A stretch of DNA of 64,000 nt from Thamnidium elegans. Its lineage: Eukaryota; Mucoromycota; Mucoromycetes; Mucorales; Mucoraceae. The position numbers and the translations under genes were made by a program. The DNA lies in contig JAIXMG010000030.1 in NCBI GenBank assembly GCA_025201345.1, positions 1 through 64,000 of the forward strand. Reading direction: 5' to 3'. Under the pieces are notes generated by a model. It made no database searches, was not told the DNA's origin, and saw only the letters and a list, made by a program, of their open reading frames with translations. Of the stretch, positions 34,418 through 46,170 are shown piece by piece; the first letter of the stretch is position 1, and every line of letters begins with the position of its first letter.

Positions 34418-36846
34418 TTACCAAAGTTCACATTTATCTACTGGATTCATGGGACTTCCAGAAGCGCATTGGAATACTTGAGCAAAGGTATTCGAGTTTT
34501 GAACTGCGCCATTGACACGCCATTTAGCAGGTGAATGTTCATCCGTAAGAACCTATCGAATTATATTAGAAAAAAAAAAAAAAAAAAAAAAAGAGGAGTT
34601 GGGGTTTACTTACACCCTTTTTAGCTTGGGCAGGTGTAGCTTTATTACACCAGATACGACCAAAATTAACAAAGAACAATTGTTCAGGAGACAAGTTATC
34701 CAAACCAGGTAAACGAACGTTATTATATACTTTACTCTCCTTATCACTGTCATATCTTCGCTTCCATGCAATATAAGCTTCACCTAAACCTCCATTATCA
34801 GCCAAGTTTTCTCCCAAAGTAAATTTACCATTGACATGAATTGGTTCTCCCTTTTCATCTGTCATGGTAAAGTTATTGTATTGTTGAACAAAGCAATTGG
34901 CCTTTTGGTCAAATTGAACTGCGGTTTCATTTGTCCACCATTGTACGAGTTTACCTTCTGCATCAAAGTGTCTACCTTGATTATCGAAACCGTGCTATAA
35001 ATAATAATAAGGTTTTTAGCATACAAAAAAAAAGGGAGTAAAAAAAAAACGTACAGTTAACTCATGACCAACTACTACACCAATACCACCATAATTTAAA
35101 TAATCAGGATAATTACTACCAAAGAAAGGGTTTTGTAAAATACCAGCAGGGAACACAATCTCATTAAAAGAAGGGTTAAAATAAGCATTGACTTCTTGTG
35201 GGTTCATCAACCACTTGGAGCGATCAGGAGTTTTTCCAATTTGCCTCCATTCTTCAATAATTGAAAACTGTCTTGCACTCACATAATTACCAAAATAATC
35301 TTTGGGGTTCATATTAAGTTCACCATAATAATCAGATAAAGAAACAGGAGACATCAAGTCGGGAGAATTGTCAGGATAACCAACCTTACGAATCAATTTA
35401 TCTACTTTTTCAACAGCTTTTTCACGTGTAATATCATCAATCCATTCTAATTCGGGTAGTCTATCAACAAACACTTGTTTGATAGAGTTTACAAATTCGT
35501 CCGCTCGCTTCTTAGCGTCTCCGCCAAATTTATCAATCACGTAGTATCGACCGGCCAAGAATCCAAGTGAGCCGTTGACTTCGTCAAGACAGGTATCCCA
35601 ACGAGGTTTGATCGATTTGGGGTTAGTACCAATTAATTTGGCATTCAGGCGTCGAATAGGTGTACGCACTTGTTCAGTCAATGCATCTGAATAAGACAAG
35701 ATAGTACGCCAGATAAAGTAAGCTTGTAAAGTACGTTGATTCTCCTTTTCCAAAAGCTCAGAAGAAACACGACGAATGAATTCTGGTGAAGTGACTACTA
35801 TCTTATCAGAATGGGGTGCATTAGGGGGTGATAAATGATTGACATAGATTCCCCAATCGACCGTAGGCGCAATCTTTGCTAAGTCTGATAAGGACATGGG
35901 ATTATAAGTAACCTCGGGGTCTTGATAGTATTCAGGTAAATGACTAATTTCAGCCAACTTTTTTTCAAAGTCAACAATTAAACGAGCAGTAATATCTGCA
36001 CTGTGCTTATCCCAATCCTTTTCTGAACCGAAAATAATGTTGAGGGTATCTACGATGGTATCAAATAAGGTCTCTACAGTTTCTTTTTGTGTATAGTATA
36101 CTTTGGAGGGTAAGGTAAGACCAGATTGGTACAATTGTAATGAGTTCACGGCAGGGTCTTTGGGATCGGCATCGACAATGATTTCAAATAAGGCACCAAT
36201 ATCGCGTTTAGCTAAAAAAGATAAGGTTTGAGTCAACCTGCGAGATTCAGAAGAGTCGCCACCTTTGGTAGGATATAAACCACGAAGTTCTTTTAAAAGG
36301 GGTAAAATGGGTTCGGTACCACGACTATCAATCAGGTTTTCGTTCATACAACTATCAAATAAGCTCTTGGCCTTTTCAAAGTTTTGCTTGTCAATAACTT
36401 TTTCGGGGTCGGGGAGTTGATTGTTGGGTGAATGCGTACGGTCGTAAAAGTCTTCAAAGGTACCGGATAAGATGCCACGTACAATGTCCTTGTTTTGGTC
36501 GCGTAATAAGACAAATGAGTTGATGGAGGATTTACCGTCTGGTATTTCGTGGTGCTTTTCCCAGTTACTACCTAAAAAGAAAAAAGAAAAAAAAAGTTTC
36601 TTTAGTTTAGTCATTATTAATTAACTCCTGCTACATATAACTTACATGTATATTGATAAAAGTCATCACAAGGATCCAAAGTCGTATCAATATCCTGTGT
36701 TTTTAAAATAATTGTAAATATTTGGTATTAGAAATATCATTATTTTCTCAAACCTGTAAGATCTGTGCTGCTGTCAATACGCAATCAGGTGTTAAACAAA
36801 CAGGCTAAAAAGAGATTAGTTATTTTCTCACACGCAGCTAAAATAG

Positions 36847-36877
<31 letters not shown>

Positions 36878-37117
36878 TACAGAAGTACTATTACCAGGAG
36901 GTACAGGTACAGTAGGAGCAGGTTTCTCCTCATAAACACGTCTTGTATAAAGACCAGCAAGAACACATAAAACGATGAAAAAAGTTGTAGCTAAAGCAAA
37001 CAAAACTTTTTCTAAAAGCGTAAACTTTCCGTCTTGTAAACGATTAGAACGAGACGAGGCCTGATCTTGATCAAGATGGTCGTCGTCTCTTAACAGAGGT
37101 TCTCTTTCTGTACTCAT
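34418..37117 (-). CDS. M13 (neprilysin/endothelin-converting-enzyme-like) zinc metallopeptidase
   Basis: From ATG 37117 to TAA 34418-34420 in about seven exons, near 800 aa. It is a type II membrane protein: a short cytosolic tail with a dileucine-like EREPLLRDDD, then the hydrophobic anchor VLFALATTFFIVLCVLAGLY, then a Pro-rich stalk and a large lumenal/extracellular domain. The M13_N domain runs from DPCDDFYQYTCGSNW. The catalytic part has NAYFNPSFNEIVFPAGILQ, then VVVGHELTHGFDNQGR. The HELTH zinc motif is interrupted by an intron at about 34996-35053. GENLADNGGLGEAY follows, carrying the third zinc ligand, and the protein ends with the family-typical CELW. It should cleave peptides; the substrate is unknown. 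Several introns carry long A/T runs. Confidence 0.93.
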
Positions 37118-37244
37118 TGAGAAAGGAACCTACTTAAAGCGTTTAAAATAAAAAAAAAGAGATAAGAAAAGAAGAAAAAAGGAAATAAATACCGTAAAAG
37201 GGAGAAGGTGCTTTAAATAATCTTTTTTTTTGTTTTTTTTTTAT

Positions 37245-38430
37245 TTAAGCTTCAAATTCTTCCAAAAATGAAGTCAAAGCTTCAGGTAAAATAAAATCAA
37301 GCTTCTTTTCTTCAATTAAGGCGTTAGCTTCTTTAATGTTCTCTACAGCCTTTTTATAAATCTCAACTTGTTCTTCTTCTTTCAATACAAGATTAGCTTC
37401 GTTCAATAAAGCCTCTGCTAAGTCAGACAAAACTTGAGGAGAGACCTTGTCAATCTTTACAAGTTCTTGTTTAGCGGCTTCAAAGTATTTTTTACTATCA
37501 AGAATAGCTTGATAAGCTTGTTGCTCCTTTTCAGTCAATGCTTCCTTTTCCTCCTCCTCCTCCTCTTCTTCCTCCTCTTCTTCATCGTCATCTAAATTAT
37601 CCAAGTAATAATTAGCAAGTGATAATTTACACAATCCAAGTGCAGACAAAGCACTAGCATTCTCAGGCTCTTTCTCCAAAACGTTATTTAAAGCAGCTTC
37701 AGCCCAGTTTCTAAACTTGTCGCGTGATTCAATGCTTTCATACAAATCACCATGGTTTTGTACAATATCTGCTAACTCAATAATGGTCTTGCTGGGTACT
37801 TGGGCATCGGCCATGGCTTTATCTAATGTTTCTAAAGCACGTACGGATAATTCGGGAACAGCTTGCTCTCCTTCAGATACAGTACTGGCGGCCTTGGCAA
37901 GCCAGATTTTGGCAAGCGCAAGCTGGATTTTGTTATGAATGTCGTTGGCATCTTCGACGGTTAAACCTTGGTTTAAACGCTCTTCGGCGGCGTCCAAATA
38001 TGGCTCAAACTCCTCTTCGTCGGTCAAGCGGCCGAGTTCATACAAGGCGGAACCGTATGTGTAATAGAATAAGGCGGGAAGCGTTGCTTCTTCCTCCAAG
38101 TTGCGAAGAATACGATCGGATTCGTGAATGGTACCTCGAATTAAAGCTAAAGCAGCATTAGAATCAGTTTCTACAAAAAAAAAAGTTAGTTTTTTTTTTC
38201 GTGTTTTTTTTTTTAGTAAAAAATTTACCAAGCTTTTCCATGGCACTTTCGTAAAGAGCAGCAGCTTCTCCAACTTCATCACCTTCTTCAACTACTTTAT
38301 CAAGAACAACAGTTTGTGCATTCTCAGGCATTTCGGTGCTGGAAGAAGGCTCTTGTACTTTGGTCTTCTTGTTGGCCTTGGCCATAGCACTGCCCTTTAA
38401 TCCTCTAGGTCTCTTCTTTTCAACAGGCAT
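37245..38430 (-). CDS. Ett1/Nro1-like TPR-type nuclear protein
   Basis: Two exons, 38430-38229 and 38170-37245, about 375 aa. A basic N-terminus (MPVEKKRPRGLKGSAMAKAN) looks like a nuclear localisation signal. It is followed by helical TPR-like repeats (LFYYTYGSALYELGRLTDEE; NNVLEKEPENASALSALGLC) with an uninterrupted acidic run near residues 245-262, and ends SFLEEFEA. The layout recalls fungal Ett1 (enhancer of translation termination) and S. pombe Nro1, which regulates the prolyl hydroxylase Ofd1. I judge that assignment likely but not proven. The alternative is another TPR scaffold. The single intron has T- and A-runs at its ends. Confidence 0.6.
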
Positions 38431-38629
38431 ATTGTAATGATCAATGAATCTTTTTAAAAAGAAGTATTATGCCAAAATACCTGTAAACTTTTTTCTTTTA
38501 AAAAAAAAACTTGTAGTGACTGCATATCCGGCTTTAAAAGCCAGTCCAGCGAGCTGTTTTAGAAGGTTTCATGTAAAGGTTTACAGTAAAAAAAAAAGGG
38601 GGGGGAATTTATTACACATAAAAAAGTTA

Positions 38630-40474
38630 TCAGATATCACCGTCTAGTATAAACTTCTTTAATGATTTGCACTTGATTTCAATATACCCAAACTCCATGC
38701 TCAACAAGCCGACCGTTTCTTTCTCCTTGTACGGTCCCCGCTTTCTTTTCTCGAAATAAGTTTCTACAAGCTCTGTGTTTTTTGAATCAAGACAGTGCAC
38801 AATAGGCGATCTTTTGTGCACTGATGTGTATCCTGTGTGTCTGTACCATTGTTGGTTTAACGTACCTTCTTGCTTTTGAATAGAAACTAAGCGTGCGTAA
38901 CTTGATATACCGTGCATGTACAAACCTGCATTAGAGTAATCTAATCGAACGCCGTTTATCATGATCAAATCAAACGCGTTATCTGGCATATCCAACTCAA
39001 TTACGGTATGAGTACTCGGGTTTTCTGGTTGACAAGACTGTTTACATTTGAAAAGCACAAGTGTAGACAATGCTTTGCATTGATTTCCCAAGTATTGAAA
39101 CAGCGTGGGATCAAAAGCTATATAGGTTAATTCAAGTGTTTGTAACCGATACTTTATTTTTCCCGGTGGTAATGCAATAGTTAAACTACCCCATTCTAGC
39201 GCTAAATGAGTTAATAAAGGACAAGATTGCAATATACTTTCAATCGAATATTGCTTATTATAAGAATCAAATCTTAATTCAAGGTGGTTTAAATTGGGTA
39301 GTAGAGATAATAGACCGAGCGTGGTTGAAAAGGGTATATCGAATCGCCACTGATCGATCTCAAGTGTGGTGAGTAAGTGACGATATTCGGATGCTAAAGT
39401 CAATTCGGATTCGAATCGAATTCGGTTCTCTTTATGCAGGATGGGTCGTACTTGGTGAATGGTGGGACTTAAAGTTTGAAAGAACGATGGGTTGAACCAA
39501 TGGCAAAGTGATGGACTGGCGAGCGAAATGGTTTCAAGATATTTGCATCGAGCGACGAGTTGAATATAGAAAAAAGTCTCGGATTGACACAGCGGTGGAG
39601 AAGAGGGAAAGATGGAGATGGTTAGATCCTTGATGTACGGGTATTTATGCGCAATATAATGAAGCCATGTTATAGGCGTTAAACTGGTATTCCAGTCTAG
39701 TTTCTTTAAAAAGTGTGTAGGAACTTGATCAATGAGAAAAAGTTGATCTGGAGATGGGTCAGCTATCGACAGCTCAATATGGTCTCCGGTAATAACCAGT
39801 GATTCAAGACGAGGTAACATGGTGTGAATTAATTCGATATCCTGTAACGCAAGGCTGAGCGTTGCTGGTGGTACATACGAGCCTCCGTCTTCCACAATCG
39901 AAAAATGCTCGAGGTTCGGGGTCAAGGAAATAATTGAAAACAGCCGGCGGTGTGTAGCGACGTCCAAAAGCATACCGGATTGTATCGATAGACATGTTAA
40001 ACCTTTACCGAGACACTGTAAAAAAGGTAACGAAGTGCCTAACGAGGCCATGGTCGGTAGCTGCTTTATGATCCCTTTCCATCGTGCAATTTTACAATCA
40101 AAAGCAACAAACTTCCAAGTGGCTGTATCGAAGTTTAAAACCTCTAGGTTGGGACAAAGCTCTGGTAATTTTTGAAATAAGGTAAATGGGATGATGACAC
40201 GTTCCTGTAAGACGTTGTTTCGTAAGGTGATGCGTTTATGGAGGCGAATCACTTTGGTATAGTGGCCGTGAGGGATTACTTGTGTGTTGTTGTGGATAAG
40301 CGTGTGGAATAATAGGCCTAGTTGCTGAGGTGTTTCAATCTGGATTTCGTAATAGAGTCCGTAAAGGAATGGTTGGTACCAGTCTTTACAGACCAATAAT
40401 CCCTGTCGCTTTTCTTTGGGCTGTAAGTAACTAATCACTTTTAAAAGCAGTTCGGTAGATAATTTTTCTTTCAT
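38630..40474 (-). CDS. F-box/LRR-like protein
   Basis: An intronless 614-codon ORF. The N-terminal F-box (LSTELLLKVISYLQPKEKRQ, GLLVCKDWYQPFLYGLYYEI) binds Skp1. The rest is made of irregular leucine-rich repeats (LPNLNHLELRFDSYNKQYSI; LTHLALEWGSLTIALPPGK). Such proteins are substrate receptors of SCF ubiquitin ligases. The family is expanded in Mucorales, and the target cannot be inferred. It lies just downstream of, and on the same strand as, a second F-box gene. The two are probably an old tandem pair, though direct identity is low. Confidence 0.85.
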   Translation of the reverse strand: MKEKLSTELLLKVISYLQPKEKRQGLLVCKDWYQPFLYGLYYEIQIETPQQLGLLFHTLIHNNTQVIPHGHYTKVIRLHKRITLRNNVLQERVIIPFTLFQKLPELCPNLEVLNFDTATWKFVAFDCKIARWKGIIKQLPTMASLGTSLPFLQCLGKGLTCLSIQSGMLLDVATHRRLFSIISLTPNLEHFSIVEDGGSYVPPATLSLALQDIELIHTMLPRLESLVITGDHIELSIADPSPDQLFLIDQVPTHFLKKLDWNTSLTPITWLHYIAHKYPYIKDLTISIFPSSPPLCQSETFFYIQLVARCKYLETISLASPSLCHWFNPSFFQTLSPTIHQVRPILHKENRIRFESELTLASEYRHLLTTLEIDQWRFDIPFSTTLGLLSLLPNLNHLELRFDSYNKQYSIESILQSCPLLTHLALEWGSLTIALPPGKIKYRLQTLELTYIAFDPTLFQYLGNQCKALSTLVLFKCKQSCQPENPSTHTVIELDMPDNAFDLIMINGVRLDYSNAGLYMHGISSYARLVSIQKQEGTLNQQWYRHTGYTSVHKRSPIVHCLDSKNTELVETYFEKRKRGPYKEKETVGLLSMEFGYIEIKCKSLKKFILDGDI

Positions 40475-40484
40475 TACTAATACG

Positions 40485-40518
<34 letters not shown>

Positions 40519-40675
40519 AGGAATATTTTATTTTGTTTGTTTTTTTATATAAAAAGGCTGCATTAAAGTTCGTGACTTTGTAATATAAACCATCATGTGA
40601 TGCGAATTGTTTGTTGTTTTCCCTTTTAAAGTTTATAATCTGACAGTATCCTGAAAGTGGTGGCGTATAAAATGG

Positions 40676-42374
40676 TTAAAAAATCCAGTTTGCCGCATGT
40701 GGGTGCAATTGTCCTCGTCCAAGTTCCTTGAGACCTTTACAAGTTATATCAAATCGAATATTTTTTGTTGCTAAGAGATAACGACTTTCATCGACTGGAA
40801 GCAACGTGTGTTTATTGCCGGAATAATATCTTAATCCTCCATCTGTTTTCAACTTGATATAAACATCTCCATTCCTAATATAATCGTATTTAGTTTTTTC
40901 ATCGTACCATGTTATAAAATCAAGAGATGAATGAGGCATATTAATAATTATAGGATCCGTATTCTTATTGTCAGTATAACCGAACCCCAGATAAAGTTTA
41001 CAGAGATTGGGAAGGTTTAAAGATAGACAGTCAAGAACATTATTAAAGTCAGTATAATAGACTTCAGTAAGAGTCAGTTTCTTTACGGAATGGTATTTTG
41101 ATGTGCGGCAGCTTGGTGAAATAGGCGATGGATTACATAGTATGATTCCTTCCACTAAAGGGCATAATTGAATAATGTCAAGTATCCAGTCGATGGTAGT
41201 ACTATCTTCACCTGTTATACGGAAAACCCTATTAGGTTTGATCACTTTAAGAGAACAAACTGATCCGCCTGCTTCAGAGAGGAACCTGACATGTGGTGGC
41301 TCAGCGCCACGGTTAGATGATGGGAATACCAGGCTAATCCCTCCTTCGGCACATAACCTTAAATTATGCCAACTGTCTCGAGGGTGATGAGACCAATTTA
41401 TGCTTACATTTTTACACCCGTTTCTTGTCTTCATAAACTCAATCCAAATATTTGCTTGGTCTTCTTCGCTTACGTCAAACCGTATATTGAAGTACGGTAA
41501 AGATATAGCATACTGTATAAACTTGATTAGAGTAGGCCCAGAACAATTTGTAGTTATGTTTGATTCATAATCAACTTCCAAGCTTTCAAGTTTAGGGAAT
41601 TTGTGCATCACATATTCCATTTGGCGTTCAGTGTTTATTAGTCTCAAATTACAACGAAATGTACGTATATCTGGACGTGGGCGGATTTTTTGTTCGGGTT
41701 CATTTGGTTGCAATATTTCGCTGATATCTAAATCAAAAATAAGTTCCTTTAAGTGCTGACACTTGTCAATCAATCCATCGAAATAACTCAAGTATTTATC
41801 AGAAGGATAATTAAGGTAGAGAAGTTCTAGTTTTTTAAATTGGTTGATTTGATTACATAATGTTCCATATGCCGGTACATCAGCTATCGACACTTAGCCG
41901 TAAACTGGTTAAAGAGTTTTTAAACAGTAATGCAGTATAAATGTAGGGTTCCAAATTTTCACTGTCAGACATTGGTAATGAGTTTAGATGCAATAATTGA
42001 CCTTGGGTTGCTGCGTACATGAGTCGGCACCAGAATCGAAAATCTTGGTTATAGCTATCGATTTTGGTGATATTAGGACAGTATTGTATCACTGCTTCCA
42101 ATAAACCAAGATGATCGAACATAAGTGACACACTACTTGACTCAAACATATCTTCAAATTTAATAATGTTGAGGTATTTACCTAACTGTGATGAATTTGA
42201 TATGGTGCGAACATAAGCAAGTGCCTTTTCCTCTGTATTTATAATTATGTTCGAATACAAATGAGACGATGAGACTTTATACCATTGTCTGTCGGTGAGT
42301 TGACATTGTAATAGATCCTTTGTTTTTAAATGGTGAAATGTACGTGTCAAAATTTCGTATGGTAATGACGACAT
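40676..42374 (-). pseudogene. F-box/LRR-like gene broken by a single-base frameshift
   Basis: The first ORF from ATG 42374 carries the F-box (MSSLPYEILTRTFHHLKTKD, LTDRQWYKVSSSHLYSNIII) and ends at TGA near 41880 after SLTSLRLSVDS. The second ORF begins inside the first, in the +1 frame (SIADVPAYGTLCNQINQFKK), and continues the same leucine-rich repeats to 40676 (HPHAANWIF*). In-frame stops force the switch to occur within about 41881-41893, and removing one G would fuse the repeats. No splice site or homopolymer explains it. It is either a recent pseudogene, a base-calling error, or less likely a recoding event. Intact length would be about 570 aa. Confidence 0.75.
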
Positions 42375-42707
42375 TATTGAATAGAAGATCTTCCAAAAAA
42401 AAACGGATATTACCCTTTCTGGATTTCAAGTGTCTATTGAACCAATTAAGCCTCATTATTACAGGTAGCGGCGTATCAATATACGCTAATAATAATAATG
42501 CCTTCTACAGCAAGCGTGCCTTTGCTACAATTTACTACAACATTTTAGCATGAAAGAAAAAAGCAGGTTTAAATTACTTTTTTTGAGCAAAAAAGCTTTT
42601 ATCATTAAAAAAAAAAAAAAAACTTGCTTTTTTGACACTCTTCAAATAACTTTTTCAAAAAAAAAAATTACAAATTAGTGCTGTGCAAAGAGATACAGAA
42701 GATAATA

Positions 42708-42856
42708 CAGTAGTGGCTCTATTTAAGGGTGGCCGAAATTCTCAAGAAATCCGCCCTTAAATCGATTATTAGCGATAATAGTGGTGTTAAAGCGGGGGGG
42801 ATGGAAGAAGGTGTCCTGAAGAAATCTACCCTTACCTTTAAATAAAGCCGCTACTG
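42708..42856. mobile_element. 149-bp MITE of Tc1/mariner type with TA target duplication
   Basis: The left end CAGTAGTGGCTCTATTTAA and the inverted right end CAGTAGCGGCTTTATTTAA match at 17 of 19 bases. The match continues as GGGT/AGGT. Both ends are flanked by TA (42706-42707 and 42857-42858), as expected for mariner insertion. A second imperfect inverted pair (AAGGGCGGATTTCTT and AAGGGTAGATTTCTT) lies inside. It is too short to encode a transposase. Confidence 0.7.
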
Positions 42857-42941
42857 TATGCAATAGAAAGAAGAATAGTATTATTAGTGCTGCAACAACG
42901 TTAAATAAGATTGAAAAGCACAAGCCAAGCAATGCCATAAT
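42723..42941 (-). CDS. Possible small membrane peptide reading into the MITE
   Basis: From an internal ATG the minus frame reads MALLGLCFSILFNVVAALII then LFFFLLHTVAALF, a strong hydrophobic segment. It continues through the MITE as KGKGRFLQDTFFHPPRF ... ENFGHP*. The C-terminal half is therefore transposon sequence. The hydrophobic part may belong to a real small gene, but evidence is weak. Confidence 0.2.
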   Translation of the reverse strand: MMALLGLCFSILFNVVAALIILFFFLLHTVAALFKGKGRFLQDTFFHPPRFNTTIIANNRFKGGFLENFGHP

Positions 42942-43350
42942 TTGTGACAAATAAAAACAAAGGATTAGATAACAGGGTATCGATAACAAATCTAGATTAT
43001 CAGGTTCATCTGATTTTTTTTGTTTTTTATCATAATTGTTAATAGTATCAACATATGATGCTATATTTTATTAAGCCACTTTTTATCTGATACCTAAGTG
43101 AGGGAGTTATATAAGTGAGCTATTATGTACAATACTATATCCCTCAACTATTATTAAAATATGTATACAAGAATAAACGACAGGGTGTAACATATACTTA
43201 GTATAGGGTGTGACGGTTTCCCAGTTAAAAAGTTAAATATTGTTTACAGCTCGTTATGACTCAGGAAAGTTTTCTGAACTTGTAATTTTTTTCTTTTTCT
43301 TCTTTTTTTTTTTCTTTCTTTACCCTTTTTTTTGAGGTCCTTTCCTACCA

Positions 43351-44572
43351 ATGGATAGTAAACAAAACTCTACTATATTGACAGATAATACATTGTTTGT
43401 CCAACATGCGAAGGTTGAACTTGAACAAAAGTCTAACTTGAGACGTCAAATAGATGATCTTTTATTCGGTTCGGTAATATAAATTAAGCTTATTTATCTT
43501 ATCTTTTTTTCTAATATATTTTTTTTTTGTTTAGTTTGCTGGTATGGTCGGTAAATTTGTAGAGTATCCATTCGATACTATCAAAGTTCGACTTCAAACT
43601 CAACCACTAGACCATCCATACTTTTCTGGTCCCTGGGATTGTTTTAAAGCAACTTTAAAACAAGAAGGCCTAAAAGGATTCTTTACAGTAAAGCATTATC
43701 TAAATTAAAACGCAGACTTAAAAAAAAAATTCTAATCTTTTTTAAATAAAATTTAGGGTATGTCTTCTCCACTTGTTGGATCCATGGTAGAAAATGCAGC
43801 ATTATTCGTTGGTTATAGACAAGTTCAAAGAATCATTCGAGAAAATTCTACATCAAGTCAGGAACTTGAACGTCAAAGAAGTTTACCAGAGGATGAATTA
43901 CCACCACTTTCAATTTCACAATTAGTTTTAGCGGGTGGCGCTTCAGGTGCCATGGCTTCTGTTATTCTTACACCTGTTGAATTAATTAAATGTAAGTTAC
44001 AGGTCCAGATTGGATCACAAACAATTACGCACGGCGTAAAGTTTACTGGACCTTTTCATGTGATACGTCATGTATTTCAATCGCACGGGTTAAATGGGTT
44101 CTACAGAGGTTTTGTTGCTACCTTGTTACGAGAGGCTGGTGGTGGTGCATTTTGGTTTGGTACTTATGAATATACTTGTGCTCATTTTATTCAGTACAGA
44201 CAGTCAAAATCTGATAAAACTGTATTGAAAAAGGATTTGACACCGTATGAGTTAATGGCAGCTGGCGCATTAGGTGGTATGGCCTATAATTTCTCATTGT
44301 TCCCTCTGGATGTGATTAAATCTCATATGCAAACAGACGAACAGTTGACTACGGCTAGTCGTCAAAGGTCGTTTGTTCAAACTGCGAAGGAACTTTATGC
44401 GCATGGTGGGTATAAACCGTTTTATAGAGGTTGTGGCATTACCGTAGCTCGTAGTGCTCCCACATCTGCCATTATCTTCTTGACTTACGTAAGTTTCTAG
44501 TGATTTTGTAATTGTTTTGATATTAATTTTTCTCTTTTCTTCTAGGAATTACTTTCACGTCATTTTGGATAA
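43351..44572 (+). CDS. ORT1: Mitochondrial carrier, ornithine transporter (ORT1) type
   Basis: Four exons: 43351-43473, 43535-43687, 43757-44488 and 44546-44572, about 345 aa. Three mitochondrial carrier repeats are visible through their signatures: PFDTIKVRLQTQP, PVELIKCKLQVQI and PLDVIKSHMQTDE. Each is followed by the helix-linking G-x-x-x-F-[YF] element (GLKGFFTGM, GLNGFYRGF, GYKPFYRGC). Features such as GKFVEYPFDT, REAGGGAFWFGTYE and a third-repeat Arg in the contact region fit the ornithine/arginine carrier group. The protein exports ornithine for arginine synthesis across the inner membrane. Substrate is by family resemblance only. The last exon is 27 nt. Confidence 0.82.
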
Positions 44573-44865
44573 ACCATTTTTTTTTTCTTTAAAAAAATAC
44601 CCTTTTTTTTTCCTTTTAATCTAACTTTATATACATATATACATGTAATAAAACAAAACAATGTATATTTTCTCCTACAATTACAATATTTAAGACTAAC
44701 GTGAGTTACTGCGTTTACTATAAAAAGCACTTCTAAAAATTAACAAGGAAACCCTAAAAGTGACGGTTTTAAACAAGGGCGTTAACCAAATAATAACAAT
44801 AAAAAAACCCTTTTTTTTTTTTCAAGTGAACCCTCTTTCTTTTTTCATTCTTTTTTCTGTAAACC

Positions 44866-46064
44866 ATGTACACCGAGCTAAGTATATTTATTGGGTACGT
44901 TTGTATTATACCAGTGATATCCATTTGCACCAACGGTTTGATCAAAGATATACTACTGTATTCTCACGCGTTAGGTATATCCTGTATACTTTATCTTTTA
45001 ATAAACCAAGTCAATACTACAACAACCGAGAAAAACGAGTTGTATGGTTTACGTCACCTTTTATTTAACCTTCGACTTCCTCCAACCACGTTATGGTTTA
45101 ATATGGGATTATGGGATAAACCAGATTTAACGTTCCCGCAAGCTTGTGAAAACCTTGTTCATGCGGTAGCTAAAGTGATGGATATTAAACCTGTTTCGAC
45201 CGTGTTAGGTAATTTTTATATTTGCATGTGTGTATATATATTTGGGCTAAATTTTTTGTTTGTAGATGTTGGGTTTGGCTGTGGAGATTCTTGTATTGTA
45301 TTAGCAGGTATGGATTTAATGTCTTACTGTTATATATAATCAGATGATATTGAAAAAAAAAAATATTTAGAGCAATATACATTAAAAGTGACGGTAATAT
45401 ACTATTTTATCAACAACAACAAAAAAAAAAAACGTCATCCATATATTCTAATGTATAAATTAAGGGTATAACAAATGAGTTATCACAATGGCGTATTGCA
45501 TCTGATAGAATTTCATCTACCAAGCTCAAAGATCAAATTACGTTAATACATGGATCTGCAGATGATTTAAACCAACATATTTCATCCACCGAGATATACG
45601 ACTATATTGTCAGTATCGATTCAGCATACCACTATAACACTCGATGGGATTTTTTAAAAAACGCCTTGACTTATTTAAAGCCTAAAGGAGGAACAATTGG
45701 ACTCTATGACCTTTGTATTGATTCCGAGTTTTTAAAAGAAGTTTCGTCAATGCAATATAGTTTTCTTAAATTGATTTGTAAGGCTTCGCATATACCTATC
45801 CGAAACTTGGTCACTGTAGAGGAGTATCAAAAGAGATTGGTTGATATGGGCTACGAAAAAATTGAAATGATAAGTTTGGATAGAGCGCACGTATTTGGAG
45901 GTCTTTCTGAATCATTTAATGATCAGTACAATACAGTAATGAAGTATGGAATTGGAGTTAGTTTATCGAACAAAATATTTTTAAAGGGATCTAGTTTTAT
46001 ATTTGGTCTGTTTGGAACTAAGCCTTGGTTGGTTCCTGTTATTGTTAAAGGAGAGAAAGCTTGA
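44866..46064 (+). CDS. Membrane-anchored SAM-dependent methyltransferase
   Basis: Exons 44866-45208, 45266-45307 and 45465-46064, about 328 aa. One or two N-terminal hydrophobic segments (FIGYVCIIPVISICT; ALGISCILYLLI) precede a class I methyltransferase fold. The SAM-binding motif I is DVGFGCGDSCIVLAG, pieced across a 42-nt exon. A motif II-like YDYIVSIDSAYHY and a post-motif LKPKGGTIGLYDL follow. The preceding WFNMGLWDKPDLTFPQACE resembles phosphoethanolamine, sterol or tocopherol-type small-molecule methyltransferases. The substrate is unknown; membrane anchoring suggests a lipid. It is convergent with the ene-reductase gene, 106 bp away. Confidence 0.8.
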
Positions 46065-46170
46065 AATAGCACATTCAGTTAATGAAAAAAAAGAATTTTT
46101 ATTGTATAAATTCTCGAATAAAAAAAAAATCAATAAATAATAAAGCATATTCTATGATTGTAAAAGGAAA

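Noticed and set aside
41880..41893. Programmed ribosomal frameshifting in the F-box gene
   Set aside because: No slippery heptamer, stop-codon context or downstream structure was noticed. A simple indel is more economical.
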